A DNA stretch of 13,285 nucleotides from Baffinella frigidus (taxonomy: Eukaryota > Cryptophyceae > Cryptomonadales > Baffinellaceae): the NCBI GenBank assembly GCA_026770585.1, contig MU647700.1, positions 18,943 through 32,227 on the forward strand, in the 5' to 3' direction. Below are positions 1-11,017 of the stretch, in pieces. Both the position numbers and the translations under genes were made by a program. Below the pieces are notes generated by a model. The model was not told where the DNA came from. It did no database searches and saw nothing but the letters and a program-made list of their open reading frames with translations. The stretch's first letter is position 1; every line of letters begins with the position of its first letter.

Positions 1-54
1 CCACCAGATTCCTTCACTCTGCCTCTCCCTCTCCCTATCCTTCTCCCTCTCGAG

Positions 55-99
55 GAGGAGTACAAAGCGATGGGTGTCCACAAGGGTGGCGTCGAAGCG
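55..99 (+). CDS. Exon 1 (first exon in window) of ARM-repeat gene
   Basis: A pyrimidine-rich stretch (bases 11-50) leads to an AG at 53-54, followed by an in-frame island reading EEYKAMGVHKGGVEA. It ends at a GT donor (100-101) that passes straight into CCCTAAA-type repeats. GGVEA is the start of an ARM core and continues into exon 2 as VGKAMASDL. The acceptor choice is uncertain because GAG is repeated (52-60), so the exon could start 3-6 bases later. The repeat helix upstream of this core lies outside the window. Confidence 0.6.
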
Positions 100-3000
100 G
101 TTTCCCTAAACCCGAAACCCTAACCCCCAAAACCTAAACCCTGCACCCCAAACTCTAAAACCTACCTCATAAACCCTAAACCCTAAACCCGAAACCCTGA
201 ACCCTGAATCCCAGGTTGGGAAAGCGATGGCCTCGGACCTGTTCAATTTGGAGCTGCAGGAGCAGGGCTGCCACGTGTTACATTATTTCTCTCTCGACCC
301 TAAGGGCAAGGTCCAACCCTAAACCCTACACCCTAAACACTACTCCCCGAACCCTAAATCCTCAACCCTAAACCCTAAACCCTAAACCCTAAACCCTAAA
401 CCCTAAACCCCAAATCCTAAACCCTAAACCCTAACCCTAACCCTAAACCCTAAACCCTAAACCCTAAACCCTAAACCCCTAAACCCCTAAACCCCTAAAC
501 CCCTACACCCTGCACCCTAAACTCGAACCCCACAACCACAGACAGACGGGGGCAAGGGGGGCATCGCCGCGGTGGTCGAAGCCATGAACGCACACCCCTC
601 CAACTCCGCCCTGCAGTCACTCGAGTTTCACGACACGCACCGCCCCTCCCATGCTCCTAGGTATAAGCCTTCGGTAGAACTCTCGGGCGGTGCGTGTCCT
701 TGAGTTCGAGTAACCCCTGTACTTCGCCTGGGTCCTAATTTCGAGTAACCCCTTACCCTTCGCGTGAGCAGACGGACGGGGGGAAGGGGGGCGTCGATGA
801 ACGCACACCCCTCCAACTCCGCGCTGCAGAAACACGGCATCCTACGATAAACACGGGCCTAGGGGCCCTACGGCCTACCGTAGTCAATACCGTAGGCTTA
901 ACTACCCTGATTTCAGCTCGTTGCCCTATAGCATTTACACATCATGCGTGTCAGCTAAACCCTCAACCCTCAACCCTACCCCCCTCCCCTGCGCAGACGG
1001 ACGGGGGCAAGGGGGGCATCGCCGCGGTGGTAGAGGCGATGAACGCGCATCCCCTCCAACTCCACCCTGCAGAAGCGCTACCCCCCCCCTACGCAGACGT
1101 AGGCCCAATTTTGAGTAATCCCTTTACCTAAAGACACACGCCGCCCTAGGCTCCTACTGTAGGCTTATGCCTAGGATCACAGGACCACCCTGGCGACGGT
1201 GCGTGTCCTTCATTTCAAGTAACCCTTGTACCCCCCCCCCTGCGCAGACGCACGGGGGCAAGGGGGGCATCGCCGCGGTGGTAGAGGCGATGAACGCGCA
1301 TCCCTCCAGCTCTGCGCTGCAAAAACGGGGCTTGAAAGCGCTGCGAGGCTTCGCTGTCAACTCCGACCCAAACAAGGTGCCCCCTCGAGAGGGTGCAGGG
1401 TGTAGGGTGTAGGGTGTCGGGTTCAAGGTGTAGGCTTCAGGGTGTAGGCTTCAGGGTGTAGGGTTCAGCGTATAGGGTGTAGGGTTCAGGATGTAGGGTT
1501 CAGGGTTTAGGGTTTGGACTTGAGGGTTCAGGGTTTAGGTAGAGGCGATGGACACGCATCTCGCAAACCCCGCGATGCAAAAACGCGGCCTGAAAGCGCT
1601 GTAACCGCTACCGAGCGAGGACGGGACACGATTTTAAAAACTTTAACCAGAATCCTGAAGGAAATGAACTTTTGAAATGAAAAGCTAGGACCGGAATCTC
1701 GGTCCTGGCTGTCTTATATGTGCCGAGTTGGCTCGACAGCGGAAGGTGACCAAGCCCCCTGAAGAGCGTGTCAGTAATGTCGCACCCCTGAACCCTACAC
1801 CCTAAAATCTAAAACTTGAATCCTAAACCCTAAACCCTAAACGATAAACCATAACCTCTTAACAGAATGTATCAGGCGTCTGTGGTAGACGGCAGCGGGA
1901 GCCTAAACCCCAAACCCTAAATCCTAAACTCCAAACCTCAACCTCTAACCCCGCATGATCCACACCAGGCCTCGGTGGTAGACAATGGGGGGATCCCCGC
2001 AGTGGTCACAGCCCTCAAAAGCATGCTCGCCTCAAAGAAAATCCAGCTATACGGTCTCGGCGTTCTCAAGGTTCGTGACCCACGGCCTCTCTCACCCCGC
2101 TTTCAAACATTGGAAATATCTTTACGGTAGAAAGTTTTCAAATGGTCGACGTTTACAATTGCTCCTTCTAGATTTGGTACCGCTAAATGGATGCAAAGGG
2201 GGGGGTGGCCACTCTTGGCGGTGGTCACGGCCTTGAAAAGCATGCTCGCCTCCAAGAAAATCCAGCTGTACGGCTTGGGAGTCCTCAAGGTAATCACTCG
2301 CGGCTGGCCGTGTCCTCGTTATAGAACCTACAAATGGCTGTGTGAAATATCTTTTTTTAAAAATGTACGGAAATTGGTCACGTTACCCACTTTTTAAGTG
2401 TGGGTAACGTGACCGTGGTCACTGCCCTCCGAAGCATGCTCGCCTCCAAGAAAATCCAGCCATGCGGCCTCAGCGTTCTCAAGGTACCAACACCCACCTC
2501 TGCCCCAGACTATTTTGGCTCGCCGATTTGCTTCACCCGGGCGCTTTCCCGCTCCAAAGTTGACGAATTTGCACCGCGAAACCAGCAAAAGCATGTCGAC
2601 AGGAGAAAAGTCGGTCAAGTGGAGTGAGGCAGAGCTAGGTGGTAGACAACGGGGGGGTCCCCGCAGTGGTCACCGCCCTCAAAAGCATGCCCACCTCCAA
2701 GAAAATCCAGCTATACGGTCTCGGCGTTTTCAAGGCGAGGCCTCACCCTTTCAGGGTTTAGTGTTAAGGATTTATGGGTTCAGTTTTTGGGTTTTGAGGG
2801 TTTGAGGTTGATGGTTTAGGGTTCAGGGCTCAGGGCTCAGGATTTGGGGGTTCATGATTATGGTTTCATTGTCGCGTCGGAGAACATTCAGCGTTACGGC
2901 CTCGGTGTTCTCAAGGTAACGCAGGGTTTAGAGTTTAGGGTGCTGAGTTTAGGGCCACACAGCGGGCTACGAAGGGATTTTCGGCCCAAATCGGGCCACC

Positions 3001-6000
3001 TTTCCGTTACCTTATCCGTACGAACCCCCCTATGTCCGTACGGGTTGCCTACCGTAGGGTCCTAGGGCTTATCGCTTAGTGTTTTTTCAAAATTCCTTCA
3101 ACGTCTGCTGTGTGAGTCTACGGTCCTCGCCTGGATCGCAGTGCTCTCTGCGTGTTCCTGACTAGGTTGCTCGGTTTATGAAATCCTAAACCAGAAACCC
3201 TGTGGTACCCTATGGCGTGTCACAGGGGTTCGTGCGTTTATGAAATCGTAATCTAGAAGCCTTATGACACGCTGGTGTGTGCAGTTGGTGGCAACCAAAA
3301 ACAGGGTTTGATCGGACACTCCTTGCCCACTCGTGACTAGCCGTGTCTTTTTCTGAACCCTACACCCTACACCCTCAACCCTACACCCTTCACCCTACAC
3401 TCTACATCCTACACCCTACACCCCACACCCTAGACCCTGGACCCTGGACCCTACACCCTACACCCTACACCCTACACCCTGAACATGAACCCTCGCGCTC
3501 AATTGCTGGCGGCGCATCCGGACAACCAAGTCGCGTTCGACGAAAACCGGTTTAGGGGTCAGTGTTTACGATGTAGGATTTACTCTGTACTGTTTACTGT
3601 TTAGTGTATATGGAGTATGGTTTATTGACATAAGCGAGCGCACGCAGTTCACTCGGAGTCAGAACATTTCGCCTAAGTCAACTCCCCTTGAAAGCCAGCG
3701 CCTCAAGTCAAATGCCGGGCCAGGGGCCCGGGTCCATCTAAACGAAAACAGGGGAACGTTGACTGAGGTGAGCTGGTTGACTTAGTTGAAATCTTGTGGC
3801 TCGGAGTGCAGTTGCTCGCGGCGCACCCGGACAACCAAGTCGCGGTCGCCAAGCAGGCAACCTCTCACCCCCCAAACCCCAAACCTTACACCCTAAACCC
3901 CAAACCTTACACCCTAAACCCTAAAACCCAAACCATATAGCCTTATCCCTAAACCCTAAACCCTAAACCCTAAACCCTAAACCCTAAACCCCAAACCCTA
4001 AACCCTGAACACTAAACCCTAAACCCCAATTCTCAAATTCCAAACCCTAAACCCCAAACACTAAACCCCAAACCCCAAACCCCAACCCCCAAACCCCAAC
4101 CCCTCAACCCTAAAACAGGGTTTGATCGATGCGACGGTCAACGCCATGCTGGCACACGAGGCGTGCACTGAGATCCAGGCACACACCCTACACCCTAATC
4201 CCTGATCCCTAAACCTTACACCCTTCACCCTTCACCCTACACCCTAAACCTTACACCCTACACCCTACACCCTACACCCTACACCCTACATCCTACACCC
4301 TACACCCTACACCCTACACCCTACACCCTGTCAGAAACCACACTCTCTAAACCCTGAACAACCTTGAACCCTAAACCCACCTCTGAAGTGGCGACGGTCA
4401 ACGCCATGCTCGCACACGAGGAGAGCACCGACATCCAGGCACGCACCCTACACCCTAATCCCTAATCCCTAAACCTTCAACCTTCAACCTTAAAACTCGG
4501 TTGGGGATTGTTTGATTGGCACTCGTGTTTTTTGATAGGGTGGCGCACGAGGCGTGCACTGACATCCAGGCGAACACCGCCTAGACCCTGAACCCTAACC
4601 CCATACCCTAACCGAAAACACACACCCGAAACCCTAAAACCTGAACACTAAACCCTAAACCAAAGCCCTAAACCATAAACCATAAACCATAAACCATACA
4701 CCCTAAACCCTCAACCCTGAACCCTATACCCTAAACCAGAAACCAGAAACCAGACACCATTAACCCTAAACCATAAGACCTAATTCATTAACCATCAACC
4801 ATCAATCATCAACCATAAATCCCAAATCCTGAACCCTAAACCCTCAACCCTCAACCCTAAACCCTAAACCCTAAACCCTCAACTGGTGCTATGCTGCGAG
4901 CTGCTCCACATGCTCGCCGCCAACCCGCTCCTCCCACGCCCCTCCCCCTGGGGAAATCCCTCACAGGATACATACATGCATTACATACATACATATATAT
5001 ATATATATATACATACATACATACATACATACATACATGCATACATGCAACCCAGTAGGAAAATGCCTCACAGGATACATACATGCATTCATCCATTCAT
5101 CCATCCATCCAACCCAATAGGGAACTCCATCACAAGAAAGTCTAAACCCTAAACCCTAAACCCTAAACCCTAAACCCTCAACCCTCAACCCTAAAGCCTA
5201 ACCCTGCGGTAGGTGTTGTGCTGCGAGCTGCTGCACATGCTCGCCGCCAACCCGCTCCTCCCAGCCGAGGTTTCCGCCCCTCCCTTTATCCCTCCATGGT
5301 ACACGATCCCTCCCTTTGTCCCTCCATGGTACCCTCCCTTCGTCCATCAATGTTTCGTTGCCAGCACCGTCAAACAATGCCGGCATTATGTCATTATTTT
5401 GGCGTGGCAGCAGGCCAACAGATGTGATAACCCCTCGAGACGGAGAAGACGTCTTTTGTACAGTAACTCCATCCTCTACCCCAATCACAACTGGGCAATA
5501 GACGTCGTTTTGTAAAGTAACGCCCGCCTCTACCCCAATTACAGCTGGGCTAACGCCCGCCTCTACCCCAATAACAGCTGGGCGAAAAGGGGGCCGTGGA
5601 CGCGGTCGTGCGGTGCATGGAGGCGCATGCGTGGTCAAACCCCACTCGATTCTTTTTTAACAGTTGACTAAACCCCGCGAGAATTTTTTAACAGTGACTA
5701 ATTCGGGCGGGGGTTGTAGTCCGTTAATCTCCATACAAGTGTTAATCAATTGCTTTTCGGCAACGAAAATTACTTCACGATTTGCTCATAAAAGTAATAG
5801 TAGAGCGTTTGTGTAGTAAATTTCGTTGCGCCAAAAGCAATTAATTAATACTTTTGTTGTGATGACCGTGGGCCGATCCCCGCGAAAGGGTGTCAGTTTG
5901 CCGGGGCGGTAACTAAACCGGGAAGAGTACCAGAGCAGACTGAAATTAGTCAACAGTCGGGGGTCAACCCTCCGAACCCCACATAGGGGATTGGAGATGT

Positions 6001-6242
6001 TAGCCTACCGCACAGCGGGCTACGAAGGGAAAGTCGGCAGATTATCCACCGACTTTCTGTCAGGATGTCCGTAGGAGATGTCCTATGTCCCTACGGATTG
6101 CCTACCGTAGGAACATAGGGCTCATCCGCTTATGGGTTATGCACGAAATCCCTTCGTAGACCTGCGACCAGAAACATGGCCGAATGTGTGGGATGGGGGC
6201 GTCCCTCGAGATTTAGGATCCATCCCTCGAGACTGTGGGTGC

Positions 6243-6298
<56 letters not shown>

Positions 6299-9200
6299 CC
6301 TTCTCTCTCTCTCTCTCGCTCGCTCGCTCGCTCGCGCTCTGTCTCTGTCTCTCTCTCTCTCTCTCAGCTGAGGTCTGATGCCTTGCCACGCGACAGGTCA
6401 GAGGCGTTGCTAGAGCAAGGATGCACAGTCTTCCGAAATCTGGGGCTGCACAAGGGCCAACAGGTACTTCTTCTTCTTCTTGAGTAACAGAGAAGAAGAA
6501 GAACAAGAACACGAAGAAGAAGGAGAAGAAGAAGAAGAAGTACCTGAACCCTAAAACCGAAACTACGGCAGGCAAATCCTGAACCCTGCACTATACACCC
6601 CTGGAGCAAGGGTGCACAGTGTTTCAAAATCTGGGGTTGCACAAGGGACAACAGGAACTTCCAGCTCTGTCGCAGTCTATTTGGTCTCACCAATGTGATC
6701 GAGGTGGTCGGATTTCGTGAATACCCCATAAGTAGACAATCCATAGACACTACGGTATGCAATCCGTAAGGACATAGGGTTATTCCTAGGGCTGTCCGAA
6801 CCGATTCTCGCTCATTTTCGGCCAGAAGATCCCTTTAGCCTGCTTGCTGTGCGGGGAGCGGGCCACTTGTGGAATCTGAAGAGAGGCTGCCCTTTCCAGG
6901 AAATCATGGAACGAACCCCTAAAGATTAAACCCTAAACCCAAAACCCTTGCCAGCAAATAATGTTGCAGCCCACTCGAGGCTAGAAAGCCCACTCGTAAC
7001 TATTTTAAAACAGGAGTTTCTTTACAGGAGAAAAGGGTTGTAGTAATTTTGAAGGGTTGTGTAGTAACTTTCACGCAGAAAGTTGCGGTTGGTCACGTAT
7101 CCGCTCGAATTCGAGCGGATATGTGACCAAGCCCGTGACTGGTACAAATTTTGACAACCTCACATTTGAAATACTTCCTCTTCCAGCCTCGAGTGGGCAG
7201 AGGGTGGTCGAGGTGGTGATTCTCTCGATGTCCGTGAACCGCTTGTGGTCACGAAGTGGTCACGCGGTTCTAGTGCCCCCATTAATCGCGGATAGCGTTC
7301 TAGAACCTTCTCGAATTCTCGAGACGGATAAACCCTAAACCCTAAACCCTGAACCCTAAACCCTGAACCCTAAACCCTTTGCAGCAAATGATGTTGGCAA
7401 AGAAGGTCGTCGAGGTGGTAATTATCGCGATGTCGGCCAACCTCGAAAACCCGGTAAATCCTACCACGCAAGATTCTTGGGTTGACCTAGGAGAACAAAT
7501 CAGTTCACACGGAATTTGTACCAACTTTTCGAAATTTCTTTTTTTCTCAGGGAGAATGACCACTTGTGAACTTTCAAAATCGCCGGATCTGGCGATTTCT
7601 CTCGTAAGCCAGTCAGATCGGAAGAGAGTGATTGAGGTGGTGATTGTGGCCATGTCTGCAAACCTCGAAAACCCGGTTTCAACCCTAAACCCTAACCTTG
7701 AAAACCTTGTAATCACCACCTAGGGTCTAGGGGTTTCGGGTGTAGGGTTTACAGGGGTTTTGAGGTGTGGTGACTGAACCTACACCCTAAAACCTAAACC
7801 CTAAACCCTAAACCCTAAACCCTAAACCCCAAACTCCAAACCCCAAACCCCAAACCCCAAACCCCCAAACCCCAAACCCCAAACCCCAAACCCCAAACCC
7901 CAAAACCTAAACCCTCAACCCTCAACCCTCAATCAGGTGATCCAAGAGCAAGGCTGCTGGGCTCTCTGGAACATGTGCTTAGACGACAAGGTCTGGATTC
8001 CATTAAATTTAGTTTCGAATTTGTTTGAATTATTTGATCTCCAGGCGTCAGGGATTTCATTGGGGAAGATTCCTGAATCGGTGTCGCTTTTATGCTATGT
8101 TAGGCATGGATTTTATGCCCAACATAGCAGCAACAACCCTAGCATGCCACACACAAAAGCTAACACAGCATAAAAAGTGGTTCTGATTTGTTATGACCGA
8201 CACGCGATTGATTGTGTGCGTAGTCCCTTGCGTTGAGAAGTTTTGTGCGGTGCACAGCTGCTGGAATCTCTGGAATCTGAGCTTGGACGTCGCTGTCAGG
8301 ATTGCTGTGTTCTTGCGGAAACGTCCGTTCTTGAGGATTGTCGTGTGAGACACCAAGGACCCACTCGAGGCTAGAAATGGGACCATTTTAAAACAGACTT
8401 TCTTTTACAAGTAAAGGGGGGAAAAGAAATGTGTAGTAATTTTCATACACATAGGGGCATTTGGTCACGTAGCTCAAGAGCTACGTGACCAAGCATGCCC
8501 GTGACTGGTACTAAATTTAACAACCCAACATTTAAAATACCCCCTCTTCCAGCCTCGAGTGGGACAGGCTCTGCAATGGTTCGACGTGAGCGAAGGTAGG
8601 GTGGAACCTAGCAGTGGTGGCGTATGCATCGCTGGGTTTTGAGAGAACCACGTATCCTGAAAACACGAAAAGAGTTTTCCTCACAGCAAGTTGAATTGGA
8701 GGTCGCTAAACCCTCAACCCTGAACCCTCAACCCTGAACCCTAAAACTCAACCCCTGAACCCTAAATCCTAAACCTGAAACCCCAATCCCTGAACCCCAA
8801 ACTCCACACCCTAAACCCTAAACCCCAAACCCTAAACCCTACACCAGGTTGAGTTGGAGGTCGCAGAGAAGGGGGGGGTAGTCGCAATCTGCAAAGCGCT
8901 GGAACAGCACCACGATAATGTTAAGATCACGGTCCCAGCCCATTTCCCCGCAAAACCCTCACACCCCATACCCTATTCCCCCCCCAACTCCCTACACCCT
9001 ACACCCTACACCCCACACCCTGAACCGTAAAGCCTAAACCCTAATGCGGCTCAGTGTCACGTTTTGTAGCCGCGCCCGGACTGAGAATACTACGGGTAAA
9101 GTTAGATTGTAGGGCATGTCCGGTTTGTACCAGTGAAAAGCCTTGCAATTACACTTTTACGGCTTTTCAAACCGGACATGGAGAACATTCCTGGTACAAA

Positions 9201-10971
9201 CCGGACGTGCCTGGTACAATTCGGACTTAAAATGCACATTTACCCGTAGCATTCTCAGTCCGGTCGCGGTGGGGCTACAACGCTGAGAACCCTCTCGTGG
9301 TTCTGTTCCCATTCATTGAGAACCATCTCTCAGTCGTGTGCTACTGCAAAAAAATCATTTGACACCGGGTGTCTCCTTCAACCCTCAACCCTGAACCCTA
9401 AACAACAAACACCAAACACCAAACACCAAACACCAAACACCAAACACCAAACACCAAACACCAAACACCGAACCCTCAACCCTAAACCCCAAACCCTAAC
9501 CCAAATCAGGAGGTGGTGCTGTGGATGCTCCTGAGCACGGCGTACACAAACTCCTGCCTGTTAATGAAAACTAAACAAAAAACGTGACAAAAAAACGCGA
9601 AAACGCGAAAACGTGACAAAACAAACGTGAAAACGTGAAACCCCGTGGAAAAACGTGAAAACATGAAATACACGTGACTTGATCGGTTTTTGTCTATTAG
9701 GAGGTGGTGCTGTGGATGCTGCTGAACATGCGGGACACACATCCCTGCCTCCAGCAGCACACTATAATACTATTACCATTAGTCATCACTATAACACTAT
9801 TAGTCAGCACTATTTTATCATACTATTAGTCAGCACTATACTACTATTAGTCAGCACTATACCACACGGTGGGCTTCGAAGGTTTCGTTGGGCCTGAATA
9901 CCAAGGGGGCACGTGACCAAATTACACCAGAAGATCTCTAAACTTAATTGCATCGAGACAAGTTGACTTTTGATGAAAGGTTCGTAGTCCACCGTGTGGA
10001 TACTATTAGGTAGCACTGTTAACGGGGGCGTGCCCTCGCCCTATCAGGAGGGGGTGCTGTGGATCCTCCGTCACATGGCTTACACACATTCCTGCCTCCA
10101 GCAGCACACTATAATACTATTAGTCATCACTATAATACTATTAGTCAGCACTATTTTACAATACTAAGTCAGCACTATACTACTATTAGTCAGCACTATT
10201 TTATCTTACTATTAGTCAGCACTATAATACTATTAGTCGGCACTATAATACTAGTAGTCAGCAGTATTAACCGGGGCGTGCCCTCACCCTATCAGGAGGT
10301 GCTTCTGTGGATGCTCCTGAACAAGGCGTACGCACATACCTGCCTCTGTTGGGTCAAGCGCGGACGTAGAAAGGACGAAAGGTTGCGATTCCTCGTGGAA
10401 CGCACACTCATGTAGTACCACGAAACGAAACGTCGCGTTCTGAAATTCCCACTTGTGGCCTGGCGTGACAGGAGGTGGTGCTGTGGATGCTGCTAAATAT
10501 GGCGTACACGCACTCGTGCCTGCTAACAATAACAAAAACGTGATGGATGCCCATACCATCGCCAAACTCTGGGTGTAACAGAGCGGAATCCAGCCAAGCG
10601 CGAGCTTCTGACAGCGTCAGACAAGCCCTGGTTGAATCACGTTTTGCGTTTTTTTTAACTTCATCCGTTTTTTTTTTCTATCAGGAGGTGGTGCTGTGGA
10701 TGCTCCTCAACATGGCGTACACCCACACGTGCCTCCAGCAGCACATTATGGACTGCGGTGCCATGCCGCTGATCGAGGTACCGAAACGTGGATAATCCCT
10801 AGGACCCTACGGTAGGCAATCCGTAGGAGATAATCCATAGGACCCTACGGTAGGCAATCCGTAGGGACGTAGGGACGTAGGGTTGTTCCTAGGGATATCC
10901 TCACCTGGCTAGCAGCACATTATGCAATGCGGTGCCATGCCGCTAATCGAGGTACGAAACGCCCCGTCTGG

Positions 10972-11017
<46 letters not shown>

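Larger units (their letters stand above)
6955..7239 (+). pseudogene. Copy of exon 10 split by an inverted-repeat element
   Basis: The left part (6955-6969) reads QIMLQ after a CCAG acceptor; the right part (7201-7239) reads RVVEVVILSMSVN. A 228-bp element (6970-7197) sits between them, flanked by CAG on both sides. Removing it and one CAG restores an exon 10-like frame. The donor end is missing. Confidence 0.68.

Noticed and set aside
313-540. A chromosome end (true telomere)
   Set aside because: The tracts are short, degenerate, interspersed with exons throughout the window, and not terminal.
3343-3555. Open frame of TLHP/YTLHP repeats
   Set aside because: It is translation of the CCCTACA tract; such frames arise automatically from a 7-bp repeat free of stops.
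5198-5638. 146-residue open frame on the - strand
   Set aside because: It is the antisense of exons 7 and 8 and the 33-bp repeats (PAVIGVEAGV repeated). The + strand frame fits the ARM protein and splice sites.
6213-6762. Open frames of 120 and 132 residues on the - strand
   Set aside because: They are made of RE/ER and F/L runs from CT and CTT microsatellites, with no domain-like composition.
7057-7338. 93-residue open frame on the + strand
   Set aside because: It runs through the family 2 element into the exon 10 copy; the coding similarity is limited to the exon 10 part (7201-7239).
9316-9534. Open frame of KHQTPNT repeats
   Set aside because: It is translation of the CACCAAA heptamer array and part of exon 13 shadow 1, not a separate gene.
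9761-10270. CRISPR array
   Set aside because: The AT-rich units are contiguous and variable with no unique spacers, and the context is eukaryotic intron.
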